64,000 nucleotides of DNA from Sphingobacterium sp. B16(2022) (GCF_012030425.1 NZ_JAAUVN010000002.1:62001-126000), one strand, 5' to 3'. Shown: positions 35,183-44,652, counted from the stretch's first letter. The notes: generated by a model not told the origin, from the letters alone. Translations and numbers: made by a program.

Positions 35183-37630
35183 ATGAAGATTTTAAAATTT
35201 GGAGGAACGTCGGTGGGCTCTGCAGCTAGTATCAAAGCAGTACTTAGCATTGTGAAGAAATCGTACAACTCCGGAGAGCAACCGTTGGTCGTCTTGTCTG
35301 CCATGTCAGGAGTTACTAATTTACTTTGTAAAATGGCTATTGATGCTTCTGAAGGCAAGTCTTTCCAAGAAGATTTAGCTTTGATAGAAACTAAGCATTT
35401 CGATGTTATTAAGGCATTAATAGTTGTGCGACACCAAAATCCTGTTTTTACTAAACTCAAATTGTTTTTCAACGAGATCGAAGAATTATTGCAGGGCATC
35501 TATGCATTAAGAGAGTTAAGTGAGCAAAGTAAGGATTTGATTGTAAGTTATGGTGAACGTTGCTCTACCTTCATGGTATCTAAAATTTCGGAACAGGATT
35601 TAGAAGCATCTTTATTTGTTGATGCATCTCATTATATTAAAACAGATTCTCATTTTGGACATGCTCATGTTAACGATCAGTTGACAGAACAACTTGTTAA
35701 GTCATTGTATTTAACAAACAATGATAAACTTATGTTCGTCACTGGATTTATAGCTTCTAATGAGAACGGACGTATGACAACCTTAGGTAGGGGAGGATCA
35801 GATTATACTGCCGCTATTTTTGGTTCTATTTTGAATGCTACTGCAATCGAGATATGGACAGATGTTAATGGTATGCTGACTGCGGATCCACGGATTGTAA
35901 AAAAAGCATTTTCGTTGCCTGTTCTTTCTTATACAGAAGCTATGGAGCTTTCTTATTTCGGCGCCAAGGTCATCTATCCGCCAACGATGATTCCTGCTTT
36001 TCTAAAGAAGATACCTATTGTGATCCGTAATACGTTTGAGCCAGATTTCGCAGGTACTTTTATTCAGTTTGAAAGTGGAAAAACAACTTTACCAATTAAA
36101 GGTATTTCTTCGATAGGAGAAATATCTGTTATTAACCTGAGCGGTTCGGGAATGATCGGTAAATCTGGATTTAGTGGCAGGTTATTTACTTTATTAGCGA
36201 GAGAGCAGATTAATGTGGTCTTAATCACCCAGTCTTCTTCCGAACATAGTATCACTTTTGCGGTCAATCCAGAAGATGCATTACGTGCTAAGAGTTTAAT
36301 TGAAAATGAATTTGAACTTGAAATACAGGCTAATAAATTAATCAATCCGGAAATCGAAAATGACCTGTCTGTATTGGCTATTGTTGGTGAGAATATGAAG
36401 AAAACTCCAGGTATGTCAGGAAGATTATTTTCTTCATTGGGCCGCAATGGAATTAATGTGCGTGCAATTGCACAAGGATCTTCGGAATATAATATATCTG
36501 TTATTATTTCGAAGAATGATTTATCAAAAGCCCTGAATGCTGTTCACGATGCTTTTTTTGCTGAACTTAAGAAGACACTTTATGTTTTTAATCTGGGAAC
36601 TGGAAATATTGGTTCTACTTTATTCAAGCAATTGGAGAGTCAATACGATTTCTTACTTAGTAAAAATGATCTTGAAATCAAGGTGGTTGGTATTTCAAAC
36701 AGTAAGAAAATGTTGTTTAATCTAGATGGTATTGATTTGGCAAATTGGGACAGTGAACTTTTGGAACAGGGCGAGGATGCGGATTTAGCGGTATTTGTGG
36801 AACGTATGAAAGGTTTCAATCTTCCTAATTGTGTATTTATAGATAATACTGCTAGTCGATTGCCTTCTAGTTATTATGAGGGTATTTTCCAATCTAATAT
36901 TTCAATTGTTACCTGTAATAAAATTGCTAATTCAGGAAAATATGAACAATACAAAACATTGCGGGAGACGGCTCATAAGCATGGTGTTGATTTCTTCTAT
37001 GAGACCAACGTTGGTGCCGGTCTTCCGATTGTGCGTGTTTTGAAAGACCTGATGTTAAGTGGTGACCGTATTGTTAAAATCGAAGCGATACTTTCTGGAA
37101 CAATCTCTTACATCTTTAATAATTTTAAAGATGAGGCATCTTTTTATGATGTGGTAAAACAAGCGCAGGCTCTAGGTTATACTGAGCCGGATCCTCGTGA
37201 TGATCTAGGTGGAGTTGATTTTATGCGTAAAATGTTGATTTTAGCACGTGATGCAGGTTATCCAATCGAAGCTGAAGATGTCAATTTAGGCGCAATATTA
37301 CCTGAACCATGCTTGAAAGCAGATTCAGTGGAGTCTTTTTATGAAGAGCTTAAAAACGAGAACAGTTATTTTGAAGCATTAAAAGAAAAGGCTCGTCTTG
37401 AAAATAAAGTGATCCGTTATATTGGAAAATTAGAAGATGGAATTGTTTCTATTTCTGTACAGATTGTAGACGACAAGCATCCTTTTTATGCACTGTCTGG
37501 AAGTGATAATATTATCTCATTCACGACAGAACGTTATAAGGAAAGACCACTGGTAGTCAAAGGACCTGGTGCCGGAGCTGAAGTAACAGCTGCAGGAGTA
37601 TTTGCGGATTTAGTAAATGTTGGCGCATAA
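35183..37630 (+). CDS. thrA: Bifunctional aspartokinase / homoserine dehydrogenase
   Basis: First and third steps of the aspartate pathway: phosphorylation of aspartate, and reduction of aspartate semialdehyde to homoserine. The 815 residues have the kinase start MKILKFGGTSVGSAAS, the TTLGRGGSDYTA motif, two ACT domains at about residues 305-450 (NVVLITQSSSEHSI, NVRAIAQGSSEYNI), and the dehydrogenase with VFNLGTGNIGSTLF near residue 468 and GLPIVRVLKDLMLSGD. The frame runs 37 codons further upstream through the terminator and AAAC repeat; ATG 35183 is chosen because the kinase motif begins there. The ACT domains suggest threonine feedback in addition to attenuation. thrB follows after 55 bases. 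Confidence 0.97.
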   Translation: MKILKFGGTSVGSAASIKAVLSIVKKSYNSGEQPLVVLSAMSGVTNLLCKMAIDASEGKSFQEDLALIETKHFDVIKALIVVRHQNPVFTKLKLFFNEIEELLQGIYALRELSEQSKDLIVSYGERCSTFMVSKISEQDLEASLFVDASHYIKTDSHFGHAHVNDQLTEQLVKSLYLTNNDKLMFVTGFIASNENGRMTTLGRGGSDYTAAIFGSILNATAIEIWTDVNGMLTADPRIVKKAFSLPVLSYTEAMELSYFGAKVIYPPTMIPAFLKKIPIVIRNTFEPDFAGTFIQFESGKTTLPIKGISSIGEISVINLSGSGMIGKSGFSGRLFTLLAREQINVVLITQSSSEHSITFAVNPEDALRAKSLIENEFELEIQANKLINPEIENDLSVLAIVGENMKKTPGMSGRLFSSLGRNGINVRAIAQGSSEYNISVIISKNDLSKALNAVHDAFFAELKKTLYVFNLGTGNIGSTLFKQLESQYDFLLSKNDLEIKVVGISNSKKMLFNLDGIDLANWDSELLEQGEDADLAVFVERMKGFNLPNCVFIDNTASRLPSSYYEGIFQSNISIVTCNKIANSGKYEQYKTLRETAHKHGVDFFYETNVGAGLPIVRVLKDLMLSGDRIVKIEAILSGTISYIFNNFKDEASFYDVVKQAQALGYTEPDPRDDLGGVDFMRKMLILARDAGYPIEAEDVNLGAILPEPCLKADSVESFYEELKNENSYFEALKEKARLENKVIRYIGKLEDGIVSISVQIVDDKHPFYALSGSDNIISFTTERYKERPLVVKGPGAGAEVTAAGVFADLVNVGA

Positions 37631-37685
37631 TCAAAAGTTTCACTAGACCTGTTATTGCATTGGATAACAGTAATAAATATTAAAT

Positions 37686-38666
37686 ATGAAAACTTCTCTA
37701 TCGAAGAAAAAGATAAATCTGGATAATATGTTGGATCACATTCATGTTTTCGCTCCGGCGACAGTCGCGAATATGATTTGTGGTTTTGATATTTTGGGCT
37801 TTGCTTTAGAAGAACCAGGAGATGAAGTAATCATGCGAAAAACGAGTGTACCAGGAGTTGTGATCACTAAAATCACAGGTGATGATGGACGTCTTCCGAT
37901 GGATGCCGACAAAAATACGGTGTCCGCTTGTGTACAGTTTCTATTGCAGCATCTGGGTTTAGAAGATCGAGTGGGAGTCGAAATTGAATTACATAAGCAT
38001 ATGCCTATTGGATCAGGTTTGGGATCAAGTGCTGCGAGTACTGTGGCAGGTCTATTTGCTATTAATAAAATGCTGGGCGATCCCCTTTCTAAAGAAGAAC
38101 TATTACCTTTTTGTGTGGAAGGCGAACGATTAGCATGTGGACATGGTCATGCTGATAATGTTGCTCCTTCTTTATTTGGCGGTATTACCTTGATTAGAGG
38201 ACATGATCCTCTGGATCTCATTCCTTTGCCTGTACCGGAAGAATTAGTTGCTGCTGTGGTATTTCCACAGGTTGATGTTCCTACCCGTGACGCACGCCAA
38301 TTGATTAAAGAAAAGGTGTTGTTAAAAGATGCCGTAATTCAATGGGGGAATATTGCAGGACTTGTAGCAGGGCTCTTTAAAAATGATTATGATCTCATAT
38401 CGCGAAGTATGCAGGATGTATTGATCGAACCGACTCGGGCCATTTTGATTCCTCAGTTTTATGAAATGAAGCAAATTGCATTAGAAAATGGTGCATTGAG
38501 TTTTGGCATTTCTGGCTCAGGTCCTTCTGTTGTGGCAATCACAAGGGATAAGGCTATGGCGAAGCAGATCGTTGAACAGATCAAGGCTCATCTAGCTGAA
38601 TCAGAGATTGAAAGTTATGGATATGTATCGGGTGTTAATGTTGATGGACCTAAAGTATTAAATTAA
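37686..38666 (+). CDS. thrB: Homoserine kinase
   Basis: Phosphorylates homoserine to O-phosphohomoserine. A GHMP-family kinase of 326 residues with the ATP motif PIGSGLGSSAASTVAGL near residue 105 and the C-terminal GISGSGPSVVAI. Family homology starts at FAPATVANMICGFD, so ATG 37728 (residue 15) is an alternative start. Lies between thrA and thrC, seven bases before the latter. Confidence 0.96.
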   Translation: MKTSLSKKKINLDNMLDHIHVFAPATVANMICGFDILGFALEEPGDEVIMRKTSVPGVVITKITGDDGRLPMDADKNTVSACVQFLLQHLGLEDRVGVEIELHKHMPIGSGLGSSAASTVAGLFAINKMLGDPLSKEELLPFCVEGERLACGHGHADNVAPSLFGGITLIRGHDPLDLIPLPVPEELVAAVVFPQVDVPTRDARQLIKEKVLLKDAVIQWGNIAGLVAGLFKNDYDLISRSMQDVLIEPTRAILIPQFYEMKQIALENGALSFGISGSGPSVVAITRDKAMAKQIVEQIKAHLAESEIESYGYVSGVNVDGPKVLN

Positions 38667-38673
38667 GATTATT

Positions 38674-39981
38674 ATGAAATTTTACAGTACCAATAATAAA
38701 GCATTACGTGTTTCTTTTAAAGATGCAGTTTTTAATTCACTACCTGCAGATAAAGGACTTTATATGCCTCTGGAGATTCCACAATTGGATCCCTATTTTA
38801 TCAAAAATATACAACAATATTCGCTTCAAGAAATTGCATTTACAATAGCTCAAGCTTTTATTGAAGATGATATCCCTGCTGATGTGCTTAGAAATATTAT
38901 AGCCGATGCTATTAATTTTGATGCTCCTGTTAAGTTTTTGAGTTCTGATACTGCGGTATTAGAATTATTTCATGGGCCTTCTTATGCCTTTAAAGATTTT
39001 GGTGCGCGCTTTATGAGTCGTGTTATGGCGTATTTTTCGGGTGCAGATGATAAGTTATTGGATGTACTGGTTGCGACATCTGGAGATACGGGCGGAGCAG
39101 TTGCTTTGGGTTTCTTGGGTGTTGCAGGTACACGTGTTACCATTTTGTATCCAAAAGGTAAAGTGTCTGATATTCAGGAGTTACAATTAACTACTAATGG
39201 CCAAAATATAAGAGCCATTGAAATTGATGGAACTTTTGATGATTGTCAAGCATTGGTTAAACGAGCTTTCAATGATCCGGAGCTTAATGAACAACTGAGA
39301 TTAACATCGGCTAATTCCATTAATATTGCACGTCTGATCCCGCAGACATTTTATTATTTCTATGCTTATGCACAATTGAAAGCGCAAGGCTCGGACAGAG
39401 TTGTGTTTACGGTGCCAAGTGGTAATTTTGGTAATATCGGTGCCGGCTTATTGGCTTTCAAAATGGGACTTCCTGTAGAGCAGTTTGTTGCGGCTACAAA
39501 TGCAAATGATACTGTTCCACGTTTTATTAAATCTGGAAAATATGAACCCAAGCCATCTGTACAAACTTTAGCAAATGCGATGGATGTCGGGGATCCGAGT
39601 AACTGGGTTCGTATTCAAGATTTATTTGATTATAATCTGGATAATTTAAAAGGCATGATCACCACATACACGTATACAGATAAGGAAACTCGGGCAGCGA
39701 TGGAACAGTTGCACCATACTTATCATTATGTGGCTTGTCCGCATACGGCTATTGCTTGGTTGGGATCACAGGCTTACCGTGGTGAACATCCAGGTTCTTA
39801 TGGATCTGTATTTTTATCTACAGCACACCCTTGTAAATTTCCGGATGCTATTTCGGAGCAGGTATTCAGTAAAATTAAATTGCCTTTAGGCGTTGAACAA
39901 TTACACAATAAAGATAAGGTTGTAGAAGCTTTTCCTGTTGATTATGCTGTTTTTAAAAATTACTTAATCACGCATAAATAG
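38674..39981 (+). CDS. thrC: Threonine synthase
   Basis: Converts O-phosphohomoserine to threonine with PLP. The 435 residues include the short N-terminal segment (YSTNNKALRVSFKDAVFNSL) and the PLP lysine in PSYAFKDFGARFM near residue 108. The ATSGDTGGAVA phosphate loop and VPSGNFGNIGAG glycine loop follow. Last gene of the operon, ended by a 13-bp hairpin. Confidence 0.97.
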   Translation: MKFYSTNNKALRVSFKDAVFNSLPADKGLYMPLEIPQLDPYFIKNIQQYSLQEIAFTIAQAFIEDDIPADVLRNIIADAINFDAPVKFLSSDTAVLELFHGPSYAFKDFGARFMSRVMAYFSGADDKLLDVLVATSGDTGGAVALGFLGVAGTRVTILYPKGKVSDIQELQLTTNGQNIRAIEIDGTFDDCQALVKRAFNDPELNEQLRLTSANSINIARLIPQTFYYFYAYAQLKAQGSDRVVFTVPSGNFGNIGAGLLAFKMGLPVEQFVAATNANDTVPRFIKSGKYEPKPSVQTLANAMDVGDPSNWVRIQDLFDYNLDNLKGMITTYTYTDKETRAAMEQLHHTYHYVACPHTAIAWLGSQAYRGEHPGSYGSVFLSTAHPCKFPDAISEQVFSKIKLPLGVEQLHNKDKVVEAFPVDYAVFKNYLITHK

Positions 39982-39984
39982 TTG

Positions 39985-40010
39985 AATAGGCTCATTTAAA
40001 TGGGCCTATT
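39985..40010 (+). terminator. Terminator of the thr operon
   Basis: AATAGGCTCATTT (39985-39997) and AAATGGGCCTATT (39998-40010) form a hairpin with one G-U pair. The sequence downstream is T-rich, with TTCTTTTTTTG 12 bases on. It lies immediately after thrC. Confidence 0.7.
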
Positions 40011-40109
40011 TAATTTATATTCTTTTTTTGAAGAGTTTTAGATAAACATCGAGATTTAAACTTATGATAAATTTAGGTGGCAAGATGTTTCAAATAAGTT
40101 GAAAACCTG

Positions 40110-40117
40110 TACTTTTG
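40110..40117 (+). promoter_or_regulatory. TAnnTTTG element abutting the methyltransferase start
   Basis: TACTTTTG ends only five bases before the ATG at 40123. If it is the working promoter, the mRNA would be leaderless or nearly so. No convincing -33 element was found, so chance is possible. Confidence 0.4.
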
Positions 40118-40122
40118 TTCCG

Positions 40123-41310
40123 ATGAAAAAAATTATTCTGAATAAAGGAAAAGATAAGGCAGCTTGGCAACTTCATCCTTGGGTCTTTTCTGGTGCAATA
40201 AAGCGTATAGATGGTGCACCCGATAACGGGGATGTTGTTACTGTTTTTAATGCAGAAAATGAGTTTATTGCTTTCGGACTTTTTCACGATTCATCTCGTG
40301 TAGCTGTTCGTTTATTAGAATGGCATCCTGATCAACAGATCAACGAACAATGGTGGCGCAAGCGTATTCAAAAGGCTGTTGAAGCACGCCGTCATTTATT
40401 GATTGAAGGAAAGAATGATACTGCAAGGTTGATTTTTGCTGAGGCAGATTTTGTTCCTGGATTGATTGTGGATAAGTATGCTGATTATATCTCAATACAA
40501 GTTCATGCTGCAGGGGTTGAAAGAATCAAGGATGTGGTTATTGATGAGCTGAACAAATTATTAAGTCCTAAGGGGATTTATGAGCGTTCAGATCTTAAAT
40601 CACGCGAGCATGAGGGATTGCCGGATACAAACGGTTTACTTTTTGGAGAACTTCCACCTGAGTTTGTTGAGATTATTGAAAATGGTATTCGTTATCAGGT
40701 GAATATTATAGATGGCCAAAAATCAGGCTTTTATTGTGATCAAAGAGAGAATAGAGCTTTAACAGCTCAATATGTGAAGGGTAAAAAGGTGCTGGATTGC
40801 TTTTGTTATTCTGGCGGTTTTACTTTAAATGCTTTCCATGAAGGGGCGGCAAGCGTTACTTCTGTGGACAGTTCTGCTTTAGCAATTGAAACGTTGAGAC
40901 GTAATATTCTGTTAAATGGATATAGTGAAGAAGCACATGTTGCTATCCAATCTGATGTGAATAAGCAATTGAAGGTATTTGCTGAAGAGCAGCAAAAATT
41001 TGATGTCATTGTATTAGATCCACCAAAGTATGCTCCTTCAAGATCTTCGTTAGAACGTGCTTCACGTGCATATAAGGATCTGAATAGAAGAGGATTATTG
41101 CTTTTGGAATCGGGAGGTTTATTGGCTACTTTTTCATGTTCTTCTGCTATGGACATTGACACTTTTAAGCAAGTATTGGCATGGGCAGCATTGGATGCCG
41201 GCAAAGAAATACAGTTTATTAGACAATTTCATCAACCAGATGACCATCCGGTAAGAGCATCATTCCCAGAAGGGGAATATTTAAAAGGATTATTAGTAAG
41301 AGTTATTTAA
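40123..41310 (+). CDS. Class I rRNA large-subunit methyltransferase (RlmI-like)
   Basis: A 395-residue RlmI/RlmK-type 5-methylcytosine methyltransferase. It has an N-terminal PUA domain (HPWVFSGAIKRIDG), then the EEHGI-like middle domain, KSGFYCDQRENR, the SAM motif VLDCFCYSGGFTLNAF, and the motif VIVLDPPKYAPSR with a DPPK core. The frame starts eight codons upstream (40099), but homologues begin at MKKI, so ATG 40123 is chosen. Likely substrate: a cytosine of 23S rRNA; not provable here. Confidence 0.93.
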   Translation: MKKIILNKGKDKAAWQLHPWVFSGAIKRIDGAPDNGDVVTVFNAENEFIAFGLFHDSSRVAVRLLEWHPDQQINEQWWRKRIQKAVEARRHLLIEGKNDTARLIFAEADFVPGLIVDKYADYISIQVHAAGVERIKDVVIDELNKLLSPKGIYERSDLKSREHEGLPDTNGLLFGELPPEFVEIIENGIRYQVNIIDGQKSGFYCDQRENRALTAQYVKGKKVLDCFCYSGGFTLNAFHEGAASVTSVDSSALAIETLRRNILLNGYSEEAHVAIQSDVNKQLKVFAEEQQKFDVIVLDPPKYAPSRSSLERASRAYKDLNRRGLLLLESGGLLATFSCSSAMDIDTFKQVLAWAALDAGKEIQFIRQFHQPDDHPVRASFPEGEYLKGLLVRVI

Positions 41311-41316
41311 AAAAAT

Positions 41317-41352
41317 AAAAGAGGTTTCTAAATGTGGGGAACCTCTTTTTTA
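41317..41352 (+). terminator. Terminator after the rRNA methyltransferase gene
   Basis: AAAAGAGGTT (41317-41326) pairs with AACCTCTTTT (41340-41349), followed by TT. It ends only a few bases before the start codon of the next gene at 41357. Confidence 0.75.
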
Positions 41353-41356
41353 CGTT

Positions 41357-42559
41357 ATGGAAGTACAAAATAATAAGATTAGGCCCGAGTTTTCTATTTT
41401 ACTCGCAGTTAGTTTCGCTCATTTATTAAATGATATGATTCAGGGTGTTATTCCGTCAGTTTATCCTTTATTAAAAGAAGAACATCATTTGAGTTTTTCT
41501 CAGATTGGAATTATAACGCTTGTATATCAGATCGCGGCATCTATTTTTCAACCTGTTGTAGGTTCGTTTACAGATAAGCGACCAATGCCTTATTCGCAGA
41601 TTATCGGTATGACTTTTTCGATTTCGGGCATGGCACTTTTTGCTTATGCGCCAAGTTATGCTTTGATTTTGTGTGCTGTATTTTTGGTTGGGATAGGTTC
41701 TTCGATATTTCATCCTGAATCTTCCCGAGTTGCTTATATGGCATCTGGCGGAAAACGAAGTATGGCACAATCTATTTTTCAGATCGGAGGTAATGCAGGT
41801 ACTGCGCTGGCTCCAATTATCGTCGCATATCTTGTTTTACCGAAAGGACAATCATCTATTGCCTGGTTTTGTGTTATTGGAATCATAGGGCAGATTGTTT
41901 CTTATTATATTGGCAGTTGGTATAGTGAAAAGCTTAAAAATAGAGCTAAAAATGCAAGTGCTGGTATGCGTATACCGGATCTATCGGAAGCTCGTGTAGT
42001 GCTAACGGTTGTTGTCCTGATGCTATTAATTATCTCGAAGTACTTTTACATTGCTAGTATTACTAATTATTTTCAGTTTTATACCATGGAGAAGTTTGGT
42101 TTAACGGAAATTCAAGCGCAAGTGTATCTATTTTACTTCTTAATTGCTGTTGCGGCGGGCACATTGTTAGGTGGAATTTTTGGTGACCGTTTCGGAAGAA
42201 AGTATGTGATTTGGTTTTCAGTTTTGGGAGTCGCGCCTTTTTCTTTACTATTGCCCTATGCAGATTATACCATGACTGGTGTATTAGTGGTTATTATAGG
42301 TTTAATCTTATCATCGGCATTCCCAGCTATCATTGTTTATGCACAGGAGCTGTTGCCTAAAAAATTAGGTATGGTTTCTGGCTTATTCTATGGTTTCGCA
42401 TTTGGTATGGGTGGTTTGGGATCAGCGTTATTAGGCTGGCAGGCGGACCATACATCGATTGAGTTTATTTATCATGTATGTTCTTATCTACCGCTTATTG
42501 GCGTCGTTGCATATTTCTTGCCGAATCTACAAAAAACACCTTATAAAGATGTGATGTAA
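41357..42559 (+). CDS. MFS transporter, fosmidomycin-resistance (Fsr) type
   Basis: A 400-residue major facilitator with 12 hydrophobic segments. The N-terminal sequence AVSFAHLLNDMIQGVIPSVY with LKEEHHLSFSQIGII closely matches the Fsr/fosmidomycin-resistance group, and GDRFGRKYVIWFS is the MFS loop 8-9 motif. Substrate and any role in resistance are inferred from the family. The start lies directly behind a terminator, so its promoter must sit inside the terminator region, or the gene depends on readthrough. Confidence 0.92.
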   Translation: MEVQNNKIRPEFSILLAVSFAHLLNDMIQGVIPSVYPLLKEEHHLSFSQIGIITLVYQIAASIFQPVVGSFTDKRPMPYSQIIGMTFSISGMALFAYAPSYALILCAVFLVGIGSSIFHPESSRVAYMASGGKRSMAQSIFQIGGNAGTALAPIIVAYLVLPKGQSSIAWFCVIGIIGQIVSYYIGSWYSEKLKNRAKNASAGMRIPDLSEARVVLTVVVLMLLIISKYFYIASITNYFQFYTMEKFGLTEIQAQVYLFYFLIAVAAGTLLGGIFGDRFGRKYVIWFSVLGVAPFSLLLPYADYTMTGVLVVIIGLILSSAFPAIIVYAQELLPKKLGMVSGLFYGFAFGMGGLGSALLGWQADHTSIEFIYHVCSYLPLIGVVAYFLPNLQKTPYKDVM

Positions 42560-42577
42560 ATCTTCTTTGCTTTACAT

Positions 42578-42617
42578 AAAATAAATAAAGTGCTCCATGG
42601 AGCGCTTTATTTATTTT
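42578..42617. terminator. Bidirectional terminator
   Basis: A 20-bp arm pair (42578-42597 with 42598-42617) centred on CCATGG, with one G-U, between the convergent MFS and SGNH hydrolase genes. A/T-rich flanks suit both directions. Confidence 0.8.
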
Positions 42618-43372
42618 ATAACATCGAGCCATCCTTTTGCCATTAAACTGGCTCCAGCTAACGAAGTGTGAACTCCATCTGTTGTCCAATAAGAGCCTGA
42701 GGCCTTTTGTTCGGCATTATCAAATATTGATTGATATGGAATTAATGAAGCATTAAATTCTTTTGAGATATCAACACAAGCTTGTTGGTAACCTGCGAAG
42801 TCGGGAAACCAGTCCTCTGTAACATGTTGTACATTTTTAACGCCGAATGGCTCTCCTATAATCAGCTTTACGTTCGGTAATTTTGATAGCGTCTGCTGTA
42901 ATAAAGTCTGGTATTGTTTCTTAAACTGTTCTGGTGTATTTGTTGCACCACTATCCTTTGTTCTCCAAAAATCGTTTACACCGATCAGAATACTTAGAAT
43001 AGTGGGTTGAATATCGATGGTATCTTCTTGCCATCTATTTTGCAAATCTGGTATTCGATTTCCACTGATACCGCGATTGTATATCTTGAGATTTTTATCG
43101 GCATATTTTTCTAACAGCACCGCGGCGGCTAGATTTGCATAACCAGAACCTAACGCCCAGTTGTCATTTGCATTTTTATTTTTTCTATCCCGACCATTAT
43201 CCGTGATTGAGTCTCCTTGAAATAAGATTACATCGTCTTTGCTTATACTTATTCTTTTTGATTTATTTAGGTTGTCCAGGCTTTCAGCCTGAGCAGAAAA
43301 TAAATTGGCGTTAGTTAATAAACTAGCGCCAATAATACTTTTTGTAATAAATGATCTGCGATTCGTTTTCAT
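42611..43372 (-). CDS. SGNH/GDSL hydrolase with twin-arginine-type signal
   Basis: A 253-residue exported esterase of the SGNH family. The N-terminus TNRRSFITKSIIGASLL carries the RRxFI twin-arginine pattern. Block I is LFQGDSITDNGRD, with the catalytic serine near residue 55. Further blocks are GISGNRIPDL, IGVNDFWRT and the C-terminal DGVHTSLAG, holding the catalytic Asp and His. It probably deacylates a carbohydrate or lipid. It could be exported in folded form by the Tat system, whose TatA gene lies in this window. Confidence 0.93.
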   Translation of the reverse strand: MKTNRRSFITKSIIGASLLTNANLFSAQAESLDNLNKSKRISISKDDVILFQGDSITDNGRDRKNKNANDNWALGSGYANLAAAVLLEKYADKNLKIYNRGISGNRIPDLQNRWQEDTIDIQPTILSILIGVNDFWRTKDSGATNTPEQFKKQYQTLLQQTLSKLPNVKLIIGEPFGVKNVQHVTEDWFPDFAGYQQACVDISKEFNASLIPYQSIFDNAEQKASGSYWTTDGVHTSLAGASLMAKGWLDVIK

Positions 43373-43408
43373 ATTTAGTTATACGTTGATAGACTAAATA
43401 TAAAAAAA

Positions 43409-44596
43409 CTAAGTATATTTTTCTATACCATCAAGGATAATTTTACAAGCTTTTTCAATTTCATCGTTTGTGATGGTCAAAGGAGGAGCTACACGCAATG
43501 CTGTTTCACAATGTAAATACCAATCAATCATGATTCCTTGTTGTGCGCAATAATTACTCACATTATAAACCTGGTCAAAAGTTTCAAGCTGTAGACACAT
43601 CATCAATCCTTTTCCTCTAATTTCTATAATTTTAGGATGTTGTAATAGTGTTCTGAATAGTTGTTCTTTCTCAGCAACTTGTTCTACCAATTGATTTTCT
43701 CTGATGAATTCTAAAGATGCTTTTGCGGCCGCACAACTAACAGGATGTCCGCCAAAAGTCGTGATATGACCGAGCATCGGATTGTCTTTGATTACATCCA
43801 TCACTTGCTTCGATGCAACGAATGCTCCTAAAGGCATACCGCCACCGATACCTTTGGCAAGCATGAGAATATCAGGTACGATATCATAATGTTCGAATGC
43901 AAATAACTTTCCAGTTCTACCAAAGCCTGTTTGAATCTCATCAAAGACTAGCAATGTTCCTGTTTCATTACAACGTTTACGTAAAGCCTGCATATATGAA
44001 ATATCAGGAACACGTACTCCAGCTTCTCCTTGTATAGCTTCAATAATTACAGCTGCAGTCTTTTCTGTGATCAGCGATAAGTCATCACTATTATTGAATG
44101 TTATGAATTCTATTTCGGGAAGTAATGGTGCGTATGCAGTATGATATTCTTCATTTCCGATAAGGCTTAATGCTCCCTGTGTACTGCCGTGATATGCTTT
44201 TTTCGCTGCTATAATCTGTCTTCTTCCAGTAAAGCGCTTTGCTACCTTCATACTTCCTTCGACGGCCTCTGCGCCTGAATTGGTAAAATAGACTGATTCA
44301 AATTGTTTTGGAAGTACAGCTAATAAGTCAGTTGCAAATTCAACTTGTGGAGCTTGTACAAATTCACCATATACAGTAACATGTAAGTATTTTTCAAGCT
44401 GATCTTTGATTGCCTGGATAACTTTTGGATTTCTATGCCCAATATTACTGACATTGAATCCTGAAACCAAATCCATATATTCTTCACCATTTGGTCCATA
44501 TAAATAGACTCCTTCTGCTTTTGCTATTTCAATCATCCTTGGTGAATTTGATGTTTGAGCCGTATTTAGCAGAAAAAGTTCCCGATTATTTAGCAT
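43409..44596 (-). CDS. Class III pyridoxal-phosphate aminotransferase
   Basis: A 395-residue aminotransferase of the ornithine/acetylornithine/GABA group. It has FTNSGAEAVEGSMKVAKRF for cofactor phosphate, FDEIQTGFGRTG with the Asp that contacts the pyridine nitrogen, and the PLP lysine in MLAKGIGGGMPLGAF near residue 248. The start MLNNRELFLLNTAQTSNSP and the absence of arginine-pathway genes nearby argue against calling it ArgD. The substrate is unresolved (ornithine, lysine, or 4-aminobutyrate are possible). Confidence 0.92.
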   Translation of the reverse strand: MLNNRELFLLNTAQTSNSPRMIEIAKAEGVYLYGPNGEEYMDLVSGFNVSNIGHRNPKVIQAIKDQLEKYLHVTVYGEFVQAPQVEFATDLLAVLPKQFESVYFTNSGAEAVEGSMKVAKRFTGRRQIIAAKKAYHGSTQGALSLIGNEEYHTAYAPLLPEIEFITFNNSDDLSLITEKTAAVIIEAIQGEAGVRVPDISYMQALRKRCNETGTLLVFDEIQTGFGRTGKLFAFEHYDIVPDILMLAKGIGGGMPLGAFVASKQVMDVIKDNPMLGHITTFGGHPVSCAAAKASLEFIRENQLVEQVAEKEQLFRTLLQHPKIIEIRGKGLMMCLQLETFDQVYNVSNYCAQQGIMIDWYLHCETALRVAPPLTITNDEIEKACKIILDGIEKYT

Positions 44597-44616
44597 CTTA
44601 TTAGTTGTTTAAAAAA

Positions 44617-44643
44617 AAGAAGAAGTCTTTTGGACTTCTTCTT
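44617..44643 (-). terminator. Terminator of the sigma factor operon
   Basis: AAGAAGAAGTC (44617-44627) pairs with GACTTCTTCTT (44633-44643); the minus-strand tail is TTTTTT. It lies ten bases past the last gene of the operon. Confidence 0.85.
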
Positions 44644-44652
44644 ATATGCGTA

